This document shows positions 54,186 to 61,819 of a stretch of 64,000 bases of DNA, piece after piece. The notes beneath the pieces were generated by a model, which was not told the DNA's origin, made no database searches, and saw nothing but the letters and a program-made list of their open reading frames with translations. The DNA is from HT1-32 sp040219025. GTDB taxonomy: Bacteria; Pseudomonadota; Alphaproteobacteria; Rhodospirillales; HT1-32. A program made the position numbers and the translations under genes. The stretch is taken from the NCBI GenBank assembly GCA_040219025.1, contig JAVJTE010000003.1, forward strand, positions 1-64,000. The letters run 5' to 3'. Each line of letters starts with the position of its first letter. Positions within the stretch are counted from its first letter, which is position 1.

Positions 54186-54547
54186 TGGAGACCTTTGAAC
54201 GTCGCGCCCTGCTGGCCTGCGGGCCTAATCCGGCTGTCCACCGAGACTATATCGTCAGCCTGACCGGGCATTTACCGACGATCACCGTAAAAATCCACTA
54301 TGTCCCGGACCGGGAAATCATCACAAGAGAGTCACTGACCCGGTATCTTGAGGCCCTTCGCGAACTTGACTGCTCGGGAATTGAACATATCGGCGTCACG
54401 ATCATGGAGGATTTCTTTGATGTGTCGATCGCCCGCTGGACACTGGTCACACTGCAACAGACCGATGGTGATACGACAATAGAATTCATGGCCGAAGACC
54501 GGCAACCAAACTGGAACAACACGCGGCTGCTGGAACGGCTGCGATAG
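54185..54547 (+). CDS. Small QueF-like (T-fold) protein lacking the catalytic cysteine motif
   Basis: The 120-residue protein resembles QueF, the preQ0 nitrile reductase: RDYIVSLTGHLP, TVKIHYVPDREII, a SLTRYLEALREL helix, EHIGVTIMEDF and ARWTLVTL line up with QueF's strands and helices. But the segment that would carry the catalytic CP-x-TGQPDF motif is missing between the first two strands. It therefore cannot do the normal reaction and may be a structural or binding relative. Its ATG overlaps the fliK stop by one base (TGATG), so it is made with flagellar proteins. Assignment is by motif reading and is tentative. Confidence 0.6.
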   Translation: METFERRALLACGPNPAVHRDYIVSLTGHLPTITVKIHYVPDREIITRESLTRYLEALRELDCSGIEHIGVTIMEDFFDVSIARWTLVTLQQTDGDTTIEFMAEDRQPNWNNTRLLERLR

Positions 54548-54573
54548 CGAGAAACTCAGCAGAGGGGAGAACA

Positions 54574-55584
54574 ATGACAACCAGACGATGGAAACGACGA
54601 CCGGAAGGATCAACCTGGGGCGACTTTGGTGCCGATGACCAGCAGGGCCGGATGAACCTGCTGACACCGCAGGTTGTCCGCGCAGCGATTGATGAAGTCA
54701 AAGAAGGCGTCACCTTCTGTCTCAGCCTGCCACTGGACATGCCCGGCGGAGACAGTGTCAACAGCAAGCGCAAGCCGCCTGAACTGCGCCCGGTCTTTGT
54801 CGGCGATGATGTCTATTCAAACTATCGCTGGAGCGAACGGATTCCCGGCAATCACGATATCAGCAGTGATGAAGCGGTTCTGCTACACAGCCAGTATTCA
54901 ACCCAGTGGGACAGCCTGGCCCATATCGGTGCAGAGTTCGACGCCGACGGGGATGGTGTGGCGGAAGCCCTCTATTACAACGGTTTCCGGGCGGGTGAAG
55001 ATATCCACAGCCCCTATGAAGGCGGTGCCCGCGCGCTCAGCATCGACAATATGGCGACAGCCTGCGTCCAGACCCGCGGGGTCATGATCGACGCCCGCCG
55101 TCATCTGGGTGATGCCCGCACAGCCATCGATATGGACGGCCTGCAAGCGATCATGGATGCAGACGGTGTGGATGTCCGCGAAGGGGACATGCTCTGCCTG
55201 CATACCGGCTTTGCAACCATGATCATGGAAATGGCCGGCGACCCGGATGCTGCAAAGCTGCACAGTTCCTGCGCGGTCCTGAACGGTCGTGACGACCGCC
55301 TGCTGCGCTGGATCAGCGACACCGGCATTGTCGCCATCGCCTCCGACAATATGGCGGTTGAGGATTCACATGGCAGCGGCGGTGCAGAGGATGGCGGCTC
55401 GCGGCTGCCGCTGCACCATCATTGCCTGTTCAAGCTCGGCGTCCATCTCGGGGAACTCTGGTATCTTGAGGATCTGGCGAAGGCCCTGACCGACCGCAAA
55501 CGCACCAGCTTCCTGATTACCGCACCGCCACTGCGCCTGCCCGGGGCCGTCGGTTCACCGGTCACCCCCGTCGCGACCATTTGA
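54574..55584 (+). CDS. Cyclase-family (kynurenine-formamidase-like) metal hydrolase
   Basis: The 336-residue protein matches the cyclase family: GRMNLLTPQVVRAA near the N-terminus, the metal-binding region around the QWDSLAHIG block (usual H-x-G-T-H-x-D replaced by QWDSLAHIG, keeping D and H), GVMIDARRHL, GDMLCLHTGF, and LHHHCLFKLGVHLGE near the C-terminus. It probably hydrolyses an amide or ester. It has its own ribosome site (AGGGGAG) and begins 26 bases after the QueF-like gene. No link to flagella is evident. Confidence 0.85.
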   Translation: MTTRRWKRRPEGSTWGDFGADDQQGRMNLLTPQVVRAAIDEVKEGVTFCLSLPLDMPGGDSVNSKRKPPELRPVFVGDDVYSNYRWSERIPGNHDISSDEAVLLHSQYSTQWDSLAHIGAEFDADGDGVAEALYYNGFRAGEDIHSPYEGGARALSIDNMATACVQTRGVMIDARRHLGDARTAIDMDGLQAIMDADGVDVREGDMLCLHTGFATMIMEMAGDPDAAKLHSSCAVLNGRDDRLLRWISDTGIVAIASDNMAVEDSHGSGGAEDGGSRLPLHHHCLFKLGVHLGELWYLEDLAKALTDRKRTSFLITAPPLRLPGAVGSPVTPVATI

Positions 55585-55659
55585 TTATTTGACTATTTGG
55601 CAGTTGCCGCCAATTTCCGCTATCGTCGTGGTAACGGGGAAGACTGATTTGGGGATACC

Positions 55660-56148
55660 ATGAGCGGATTGCTTTCAAGCCTGACCAATGCCTACCAGGA
55701 AATGCTGGAACGGCACCGTAACCTGCCGTTTCTCAAGGCCGTTATGGCATCCAGCGCAATCATGGCCATCGCCGACGGGGAAGTGACCTTCAACGAGCGT
55801 GTCCGTATTGACCAGATCCTCGAAACGCTCGACAAACTCGTCGTTTTCGACCCGCATGAAGGGGTTGATCTGTTCAATGATTATATCGAGGGGATCAAGC
55901 AGAACTCGGCGGAAGGCCACGAACGCTGCTGGAAAGATATTCATGATGCGGTCAGTGATCCGGAGACCGGTGCCCTGATGCTGCGGATCTGCCTTGCCAT
56001 CTGTGCGGCGGATGGCGAGGTCAATCTGCCGGAACAGATCGCCGTTGTGACGCTCTGCAGCCGTCTTGGTGTCGAACCGAAGGATTGCGGCCTTTATACC
56101 GACCTGACAGCTGAAGAATTTCTCGCCCAGTCGACAAAACAGCCCTGA
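55660..56148 (+). CDS. TerB-like protein
   Basis: The 162-residue helical protein has the TerB-domain repeats: AIMAIADGEVTFNERVRI and AICAADGEVNLPEQIAVV, each with the acidic D-G-E-V/N metal-binding loop found in tellurite-resistance TerB and related proteins. No other ter genes are adjacent, so tellurite resistance is not implied. It sits between the cyclase gene and the convergent fliJ. Confidence 0.85.
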   Translation: MSGLLSSLTNAYQEMLERHRNLPFLKAVMASSAIMAIADGEVTFNERVRIDQILETLDKLVVFDPHEGVDLFNDYIEGIKQNSAEGHERCWKDIHDAVSDPETGALMLRICLAICAADGEVNLPEQIAVVTLCSRLGVEPKDCGLYTDLTAEEFLAQSTKQP

Positions 56149-56212
56149 AGCCGACAGGTTTGTTGTAGCCAGACAGAACTGACCGAAGCCGTTTTTCCTG
56201 TCAAAGCGTTTG

Positions 56213-56647
56213 TCACAGGCCGCCTGCAATCAGCGCGCGGCGCTGCGGGTTGAGGCCCAGTTCATCAAGCTCGTTCTGCTGCCGGCGGTTGACCTGCAGG
56301 GTTTCAACCTTGTCCCGGTTGTCCTTGGTGATCTCGATGGTTTTCAGTTCACGGAAGGCGCCCCGCACTTCTTCCTGCGCGGTCTCAATCTGCTTCTCCA
56401 CATTGGCCAGCGACTGACGCAACCGCTCCCGCCGGTCGATATAGCCGAGAGCATAGGTCGCATAGGTCCGGCCAGCCTCGAAATTACGGGCCGCCAGCGC
56501 CTGTTCCGCCTTCAGTTCAGCCTCCAGACTGGCGAGTTCCGTCTGCAGCTGTTCAGACAGGCTGAGCAGATCACCAAGCTGCCGGCGTTTTTCGTCAAGC
56601 CGCCACTTCTGCAGCCGGATTACGCTCTCCAGTCCCCGTCGCGCCAT
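56213..56647 (-). CDS. fliJ: Flagellar export chaperone FliJ
   Basis: The 144-residue protein is a long coiled coil (about residues 5-130) of the FliJ type and directly follows fliI. FliJ, inside the FliI ring, escorts chaperones and activates the export gate. The ATG at 56647 lies 5 bases after the fliI stop and begins MARRGLESVIRLQKWRLDEK; longer in-frame starts overlap fliI. Sequence similarity among FliJ proteins is low, so position supports the call. Confidence 0.85.
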   Translation of the reverse strand: MARRGLESVIRLQKWRLDEKRRQLGDLLSLSEQLQTELASLEAELKAEQALAARNFEAGRTYATYALGYIDRRERLRQSLANVEKQIETAQEEVRGAFRELKTIEITKDNRDKVETLQVNRRQQNELDELGLNPQRRALIAGGL

Positions 56648-56651
56648 ACCC

Positions 56652-57977
56652 TCAAGCCCCCAATATTTCTGCAAGTCGTTGATAGCCGGTGGCGAGATCG
56701 GTCGCCTCACCCTTCTGCTGGGTCATGAATTCCTCCAGCGGTTCGTGGTAGTGAATTGCTTCGTCAATACCCGGATCCGAGCCCTTCCGATAGGCACCAA
56801 GACGGATCAGTTCGGCCATATCATCATAGGTCGCCATCAGGCGCCGTGCCCGGCTGACAAGCGCGGTTTCTTCCTCCGAATTACAGGCCGGCATGGTTCT
56901 GGAGACAGAACGGAGCACATTCACCGCCGGATAGCGCCCCCGCTCGGCAATTTCCCGGTCCAGAACAATATGGCCATCCAGAATACCACGAACAGCATCG
57001 GAAATCGGCTCATTATGATCATCGCCTTCCACCAGCACGGTGAACAGGCCGGTGATGCTGCCACGATCGATCCCCGGTCCCGCGCGCTCCAGAAGTTTTG
57101 GCAGTTCTGCGAATACCGTGGGTGTATAGCCTTTTGAGGCCGGGGGCTCGCCCGCTGACAGGCTGATCTCGCGCTGGGCCATGGCGAACCGCGTGACGGA
57201 GTCCATCATGCAGAGGACCTGGCAGTCCTGGTCCCGGAAAAATTCGGCCACCGCCATTGTCACATAAGCTGCCTGACGCCGCATCAGGGGCGGTTCATCC
57301 GATGTTGCCGCGACAATGACGCTGCGGTCCATCCCGTCATCACCCAGATCGTCTTCAATGAACTCCCGCGCCTCGCGGCCGCGTTCACCGATCAGGCCGA
57401 TCACATTGACCTCAGCCGAGGTGCCGCGGGCGATCATCGAGAGTACCGAAGACTTGCCGACACCGGATCCGGCAAAGATCCCCATGCGCTGACCATTACA
57501 GAGGGTCAGAAAACTGTTCATCACGCGGACACCGACATCCAGCTTTCCGGCAACACGTTGTCGCTGGTGCGCCGGCGGCGGTGTATTGTGGATCGGCATG
57601 CCGACATCCCCCCGCGGCAATGGGCCCTTGCCGTCAATCGGCTCCCCCATGGCGTTGATTACCCGTCCGAGCCATTCCCTGGTCGGGTAGATCATCGGTT
57701 CTGCCTCGCCAATTTCCGCGCGACAGCCGATGCCTATCCCCTCAACGGCACCGAAAGGCATCATCAGGGCACGGTCATTCCGGAAGCCGACCACTTCACA
57801 GGGCAGATGACGGCCACCACGGGCATGGATGGTGCAACGATCACCAACGGACAGCGCCCGCTGGACACCACCGACTTCAACCAGCATGCCCAGAACAGCC
57901 GTCACCCGGCCGAACAGGTGCCGGTCCGTCAGCTGGTCAACATCACTGATAAAGCTTTTGATCAGCGCACTGCGCAA
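56652..57977 (-). CDS. fliI: Flagellar export ATPase FliI
   Basis: The 441-residue protein has the F1-beta-like ATPase core: FAGSGVGKSSVLSMIA (Walker A), the GLIGERGREAREFIED block, LCMMDSVTRFAMAQREISLS (Walker B region), and GSITGLFTVLVEGDDHNEPI near residue 305. It powers export. The start is a TTG at 57977, supported by GAGGGA 8 bases upstream; an ATG just before is out of frame. It is paired with fliJ and is divergent from ctrA. Confidence 0.96.
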   Translation of the reverse strand: MRSALIKSFISDVDQLTDRHLFGRVTAVLGMLVEVGGVQRALSVGDRCTIHARGGRHLPCEVVGFRNDRALMMPFGAVEGIGIGCRAEIGEAEPMIYPTREWLGRVINAMGEPIDGKGPLPRGDVGMPIHNTPPPAHQRQRVAGKLDVGVRVMNSFLTLCNGQRMGIFAGSGVGKSSVLSMIARGTSAEVNVIGLIGERGREAREFIEDDLGDDGMDRSVIVAATSDEPPLMRRQAAYVTMAVAEFFRDQDCQVLCMMDSVTRFAMAQREISLSAGEPPASKGYTPTVFAELPKLLERAGPGIDRGSITGLFTVLVEGDDHNEPISDAVRGILDGHIVLDREIAERGRYPAVNVLRSVSRTMPACNSEEETALVSRARRLMATYDDMAELIRLGAYRKGSDPGIDEAIHYHEPLEEFMTQQKGEATDLATGYQRLAEILGA

Positions 57978-58134
57978 ATCCGCTATCCCTCATCTTCCGA
58001 TCCCGTCACACTTTACGGACCTCAGGGTTAATCACTGGTAAATATCCGTGCCGAGCGGCGGCTCTCAAGACTAGCGAAATAATGCTGGTTTTTCTTCGAG
58101 ACTACGCAGTAAAACAGCAAACTTGCGGATATGG

Positions 58135-58189
58135 TTAACAATACTCTTGTAAGACGTTTTAAAGTTGATTATGGTTAACCAAGGTTAAC
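58135..58189 (+). promoter_or_regulatory. TTAAC-rich ctrA promoter region, candidate autoregulatory CtrA sites
   Basis: GGTTAACC at 58173-58180 is palindromic and is followed by AAGGTTAAC (58181-58189), giving TTAA-N6-TTAAC, one base short of the N7 CtrA consensus. Another TTAAC is at 58135-58139 and TTAA at 58159-58162. The 235-base gap is AT-rich and serves both fliI and ctrA. In Caulobacter ctrA regulates its own promoter; here that is inferred. Confidence 0.5.
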
Positions 58190-58212
58190 AGCGTTCAGGT
58201 GGAGTTCCAGAT

Positions 58213-58920
58213 ATGCGCGTACTTCTGGTCGAAGACGAGCAGGCAACGGCAAAAAGCATCGAATTGATGCTCCGGTCTGAAAATATGGTGGTCGACACGA
58301 CCGAATATGGGGAAGACGGCCTCGAAATCGGGAAACTGTATGATTACGACATCATCATTCTTGATCTCATGTTGCCCGATATCGACGGGTATGAGGTTCT
58401 CCGGCGTCTCCGGGATGCCAAGGTGCAGACCCCCGTCCTGATTCTGTCCGGACTGTCCGAACCCGACAACAAGATCAAGGGACTTGGCACCGGGGCAGAT
58501 GACTACCTCACCAAACCCTTCGACAAACGCGAGCTGATCGCCCGTATTCAGGCAATCGTCCGCCGTTCCAAAGGGCATGCGCAGTCGATCATTTATACAG
58601 GACGTCTGTCGGTCAATCTGGATGCCAGAACAGTTGAGGTCGACAGCCATCCGATCCATCTGACCGGCAAGGAATATGGCATTCTTGAACTGCTCTCCCT
58701 GCGCAAGGGTACGACCCTGACCAAGGAAATGTTCCTGAACCATCTTTATGGCGGCATTGATGAGCCTGAACTGAAGATCATCGATGTTTTCGTCTGCAAG
58801 CTCCGCAAGAAGCTTTCAAACGCGACCGCCGGCGAGAATTACATCGAGACTGTCTGGGGACGCGGCTATGTGCTGCGCGACCCTGATGAAGCGATAAGTC
58901 CGAAAAGCGCGGTTGCCTGA
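58213..58920 (+). CDS. ctrA: Cell-cycle master regulator CtrA
   Basis: CtrA is an OmpR-type response regulator controlling flagellar, chemotaxis and division genes; CckA phosphorylates it through ChpT. The 235-residue protein starts MRVLLVEDEQATAKSIELML, has phosphoacceptor D51 in IILDLMLPDIDGYE, and a winged-helix output domain with FVCKLRKKLSNAT and YIETVWGRGYVLRDP. GGTGGAG precedes the ATG. The C-terminus ends PKSAVA; terminal Ala-type ends are the ClpXP degradation signal in Caulobacter CtrA. Confidence 0.97.
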   Translation: MRVLLVEDEQATAKSIELMLRSENMVVDTTEYGEDGLEIGKLYDYDIIILDLMLPDIDGYEVLRRLRDAKVQTPVLILSGLSEPDNKIKGLGTGADDYLTKPFDKRELIARIQAIVRRSKGHAQSIIYTGRLSVNLDARTVEVDSHPIHLTGKEYGILELLSLRKGTTLTKEMFLNHLYGGIDEPELKIIDVFVCKLRKKLSNATAGENYIETVWGRGYVLRDPDEAISPKSAVA

Positions 58921-58946
58921 TCACCGGGCCAGCAACCCGCGAACAC

Positions 58947-58980
58947 ACCTGATCACTGCCATCCGGCACGGTGATCAGGT
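58947..58980. terminator. Convergent hairpin between ctrA and cheR
   Basis: ACCTGATCAC (58947-58956) and GTGATCAGGT (58971-58980) pair perfectly, and TGCC/GGCA extends the stem inward around an ATCC loop. It holds the cheR stop codon and can act on both converging transcripts, though neither side has a U-tract. Confidence 0.55.
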
Positions 58981-59790
58981 CGGGATGTAGACGCCTCTGG
59001 CACCGGCCATGGGCTTGAATTTGTCGGAAACTCCCAGCACCGTCTCCGCTCCGCCCAGGAACAGGCACCCGTCAGGGTTCGTGATTGACGCAATCCGGTC
59101 CAGCACTTCCTTTTTTGTCGGCTGGTCGAAATAGATCAGTACATTCCGGCAGAAAATCACGTCGAACTTTCCAAGTCCGGTAATGTTCTCCAGCAGGTTC
59201 TGTTCCCGGTACTGCACCATCCCCCGGAGTGAACTGTCGATCTGCCAGAGATCGCCGCTTTTCTGGAAGTACTTCACCAGCAACTGGATTGGCAGCCCGC
59301 GCTGAACCTCAAACTGGGAATACAGACCGGCCTTGGCCTTCTGCAGGATTTCGCGGGAAATATCCGTGCCGACAATTTCAATCCGCCAGCCTGATATCTT
59401 CGCCGACATCTCCTTCAGAATCATCGCAAGACTATAAGGCTCCTGACCGCTGGAGGCCGCCGCACACCAGATACGGATCTGCCGCCGCGCTGCATTGCGT
59501 TCCAGCAGGCCGGGCATGATCTGGTCACGGAAAATGTCAAAGGGACGGGTATCGCGAAAGAAGAACGACTCATTGGTCGTCATCGCTTCGATAACTTCCT
59601 GGGTCAGACCTTCATCACGACTGGATTTCAGCTGGCTGATCAGCTCAGACAGGTCTTTCATCCCGCGTTTACGGACGATCGGCATCAGCCTGGATTCAAG
59701 CAGATACATCTTGTCCTGCGTAACGATCAGCCCGGAACGCTGTTTGAGCATGCCGCTGATAAAGGCGAAATCGAGCGTGCTTATATTCAT
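58975..59790 (-). CDS. cheR: Chemotaxis methyltransferase CheR
   Basis: CheR methylates glutamates on chemoreceptors. The 271-residue protein has the CheR N-terminal domain (about 1-75, SGLIVTQDKMYLLESRL) and the SAM-binding domain with TTNESFFFRDTRPFD, IRIWCAAASSGQEPYSLAM, the GTDISREIL strand and FDVIFCRNVLIYFD. Its ATG shares a base with the cheB stop (TAATG). Last gene of the chemotaxis operon. Confidence 0.95.
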   Translation of the reverse strand: MNISTLDFAFISGMLKQRSGLIVTQDKMYLLESRLMPIVRKRGMKDLSELISQLKSSRDEGLTQEVIEAMTTNESFFFRDTRPFDIFRDQIMPGLLERNAARRQIRIWCAAASSGQEPYSLAMILKEMSAKISGWRIEIVGTDISREILQKAKAGLYSQFEVQRGLPIQLLVKYFQKSGDLWQIDSSLRGMVQYREQNLLENITGLGKFDVIFCRNVLIYFDQPTKKEVLDRIASITNPDGCLFLGGAETVLGVSDKFKPMAGARGVYIPT

Positions 59791-60878
59791 TAGCGGCCCC
59801 CGGCCCTGCGGCGCACATAGGCACCGATGTCGGAAAGCGGCAGCACCCTGCTGGCCAGTCCGGCCGTCACAACCGCGCCGGGCATTCCCCAGACAACACT
59901 GCTCTGCTCGTCCTGGGCGACGATCATGCCTTTGTTCTCGGTCACAACCTTCGCGCCTTCGCGCCCGTCATGCCCCATCCCGGTGAGGATGACCCCCAGA
60001 ACGCCCCCGCCATAAACCGAGGCAACACTGCGAAACATCGGGTCGACAGCCGGCCGGCAAAAATTCTCCGGCGGCGACTGGACAAGACGGACACAGACAC
60101 CCGACGTATTTTTTTCTGCCACCATGTGATAATCGCCCGCCGCAACATAAGCCTTCCCCGGCTCAACCCGAAGATTGTCTGTCGCTTCGACGGTCGGCAA
60201 CCTGGTCTGTCTTTCAATGTTTGTCGCGAGAATTCTGGTGAAGGTAGGCGGCATATGCTGGGTGATCAGAATCGGTTGCGATAACCCCGTCAGATGTTTG
60301 AGCACCTCGAATAAAGCCTGGGGACCACCTGTAGAGCTGCCAATGGCAATCACCCTGACCGGCAGCGATGTCTCCGGACGGGTTGTGATCGGCGCAACCG
60401 GCTTTGCCGGCACCATGGTCACCCGGGCCGCACCCGGTGCTGCGGTTTGTGTCTTGCCTCGTTTCCCGGAAAGTGCCGTGACCTTGTCAATCAGCTCCCG
60501 CTGGAAATCCTGACCGCCGGAGATTTCCCGGGCTGCCGTCGGCTTCGGGATATAGTCTGCCGCTCCGAGCTGAAGTGCCCGGAGACTGATCGACGCATTC
60601 TTTTCCGTCAGTGTCGAAGCCATGATGATCCGGACGCCCGGCTGCTTTGCAACCAGCTGCGGGAGGGCCGTCAGGCCATCCATGACCGGCATTTCAATAT
60701 CAAGAATGATGACATCAGGGCGATGCCGTTCAAGTGCACGGAGTGCTTGCTGGCCGTCACCGACGGAAGCGATCACCTCGATCCCCGCCTTTTCAAGCAT
60801 ACGCACGATCAGCCCCCGGACGACGGCAGAATCGTCGACCACCATCACTCTGGCATGGTTGCTCTCCAGGGCGCTCAC
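59790..60878 (-). CDS. cheB: Chemotaxis methylesterase CheB
   Basis: The 362-residue protein has an N-terminal receiver with phosphoacceptor D60 (VIILDIEMPVMDG) and a C-terminal methylesterase domain with the catalytic serine in IGSSTGGPQAL, histidine in QHMPPTFT and aspartate in GMGHDGREG. A Pro/Ala linker joins the two. It removes methyl groups from receptors to reset adaptation. Confidence 0.96.
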   Translation of the reverse strand: MSALESNHARVMVVDDSAVVRGLIVRMLEKAGIEVIASVGDGQQALRALERHRPDVIILDIEMPVMDGLTALPQLVAKQPGVRIIMASTLTEKNASISLRALQLGAADYIPKPTAAREISGGQDFQRELIDKVTALSGKRGKTQTAAPGAARVTMVPAKPVAPITTRPETSLPVRVIAIGSSTGGPQALFEVLKHLTGLSQPILITQHMPPTFTRILATNIERQTRLPTVEATDNLRVEPGKAYVAAGDYHMVAEKNTSGVCVRLVQSPPENFCRPAVDPMFRSVASVYGGGVLGVILTGMGHDGREGAKVVTENKGMIVAQDEQSSVVWGMPGAVVTAGLASRVLPLSDIGAYVRRRAGGR

Positions 60879-60919
60879 TTTCCGATCATTCCTTATCCAT
60901 GTCTGAAACCGGCAACCCG

Positions 60920-61285
60920 TCAGAGAAGGCCGGCTTGGGAGAACTTTGCCTGAATGATCTCGCTGTCGAATGGCTTCATGATGTATTCATTGGCGCCGGC
61001 AGCAATGGCTTCCTGAATATGCTCGATGTCATTCTCCGTCGTGCAGAAGATCACAACCGGGCCATCCCCGCCGGCTGTCAGCCGGAGCTTGCGAAGGAAT
61101 TCAATCCCGTTCATGACCGGCATGTTCCAGTCCAGCAATACGGCCTGCGGCATGGCTTCGACACATGCATCAAGCGCCTGCTGACCATCAGCGGCTTCCT
61201 TTGTGGCAAACCCCAGTTCTTCAATGATTTTCCGGGCAACCATCCGGATAACCCGGGAATCATCGACAATGAGGCAGGTTTTCAT
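60920..61285 (-). CDS. cheY: Chemotaxis response regulator CheY
   Basis: The 121-residue single-domain receiver has the acid pair in LIVDDSRVIR, phosphoacceptor D52 in VLLDWNMPVMNG, T in VIFCTTE and K in YIMKPFD. It carries the signal from CheA to the motor switch FliG/FliM/FliN. The ATG at 61285 (AGGA 11 bases upstream) is preferred over an upstream in-frame start at 61306. Confidence 0.95.
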   Translation of the reverse strand: MKTCLIVDDSRVIRMVARKIIEELGFATKEAADGQQALDACVEAMPQAVLLDWNMPVMNGIEFLRKLRLTAGGDGPVVIFCTTENDIEHIQEAIAAGANEYIMKPFDSEIIQAKFSQAGLL

Positions 61286-61330
61286 ACGTCTAACGTCCTG
61301 TCGCAATCAGTCGCCTCATGCCAGCAAATG

Positions 61331-61819
61331 TCATGCGGCGATATTCGAAATATCCAGTACACGGGTAACATCAAGAACGACCATGAGTTCTTTGTCCAGC
61401 CGGTATACACCTGCAGCGACTTCTCGCCACCTCTGGTCCAGTGTGCCGGGATTACGTTCAAAAATACTGTCATTGAGTGACAGAACTTCCCCGACCTCAT
61501 CAATAATCAGGCTATATAACTCGCCGCCAAGCTCGACCACGATGCTCATACTATCGGAATCAGTCGTCTGCGGCGGCAAAGAGAGACGCCTGCGCATATT
61601 CACTGCCGTGACGACCCTGCCGCGCAAATTCAGCGATCCGGCCACCTCGGGCGGGCTGAGGGGAACCCGGGTGATCTTCTGCGGGCCGAGCACATCCTGA
61701 ACCGTCAGCACGGGAATACCGAACAGCTGGTCGGCAATCGTCATCGTGACATACTGCCTGGTGGTGCCGACAGATTCGATTTCGGTACCTGACCGGTGTG
61801 CGGGAAGGGTCTGGCTCAT
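61331..61819 (-). CDS. cheW: Chemotaxis coupling protein CheW
   Basis: The 162-residue protein has the CheW fold: QYVTMTIADQLFGIPVLTVQDVL, VPLSPPEVAGSLNLRGRVVTAVNMRRRL and LIIDEVGEVLSL. It links CheA to the receptors. Its start overlaps the cheA stop by four bases. Confidence 0.94.
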   Translation of the reverse strand: MSQTLPAHRSGTEIESVGTTRQYVTMTIADQLFGIPVLTVQDVLGPQKITRVPLSPPEVAGSLNLRGRVVTAVNMRRRLSLPPQTTDSDSMSIVVELGGELYSLIIDEVGEVLSLNDSIFERNPGTLDQRWREVAAGVYRLDKELMVVLDVTRVLDISNIAA

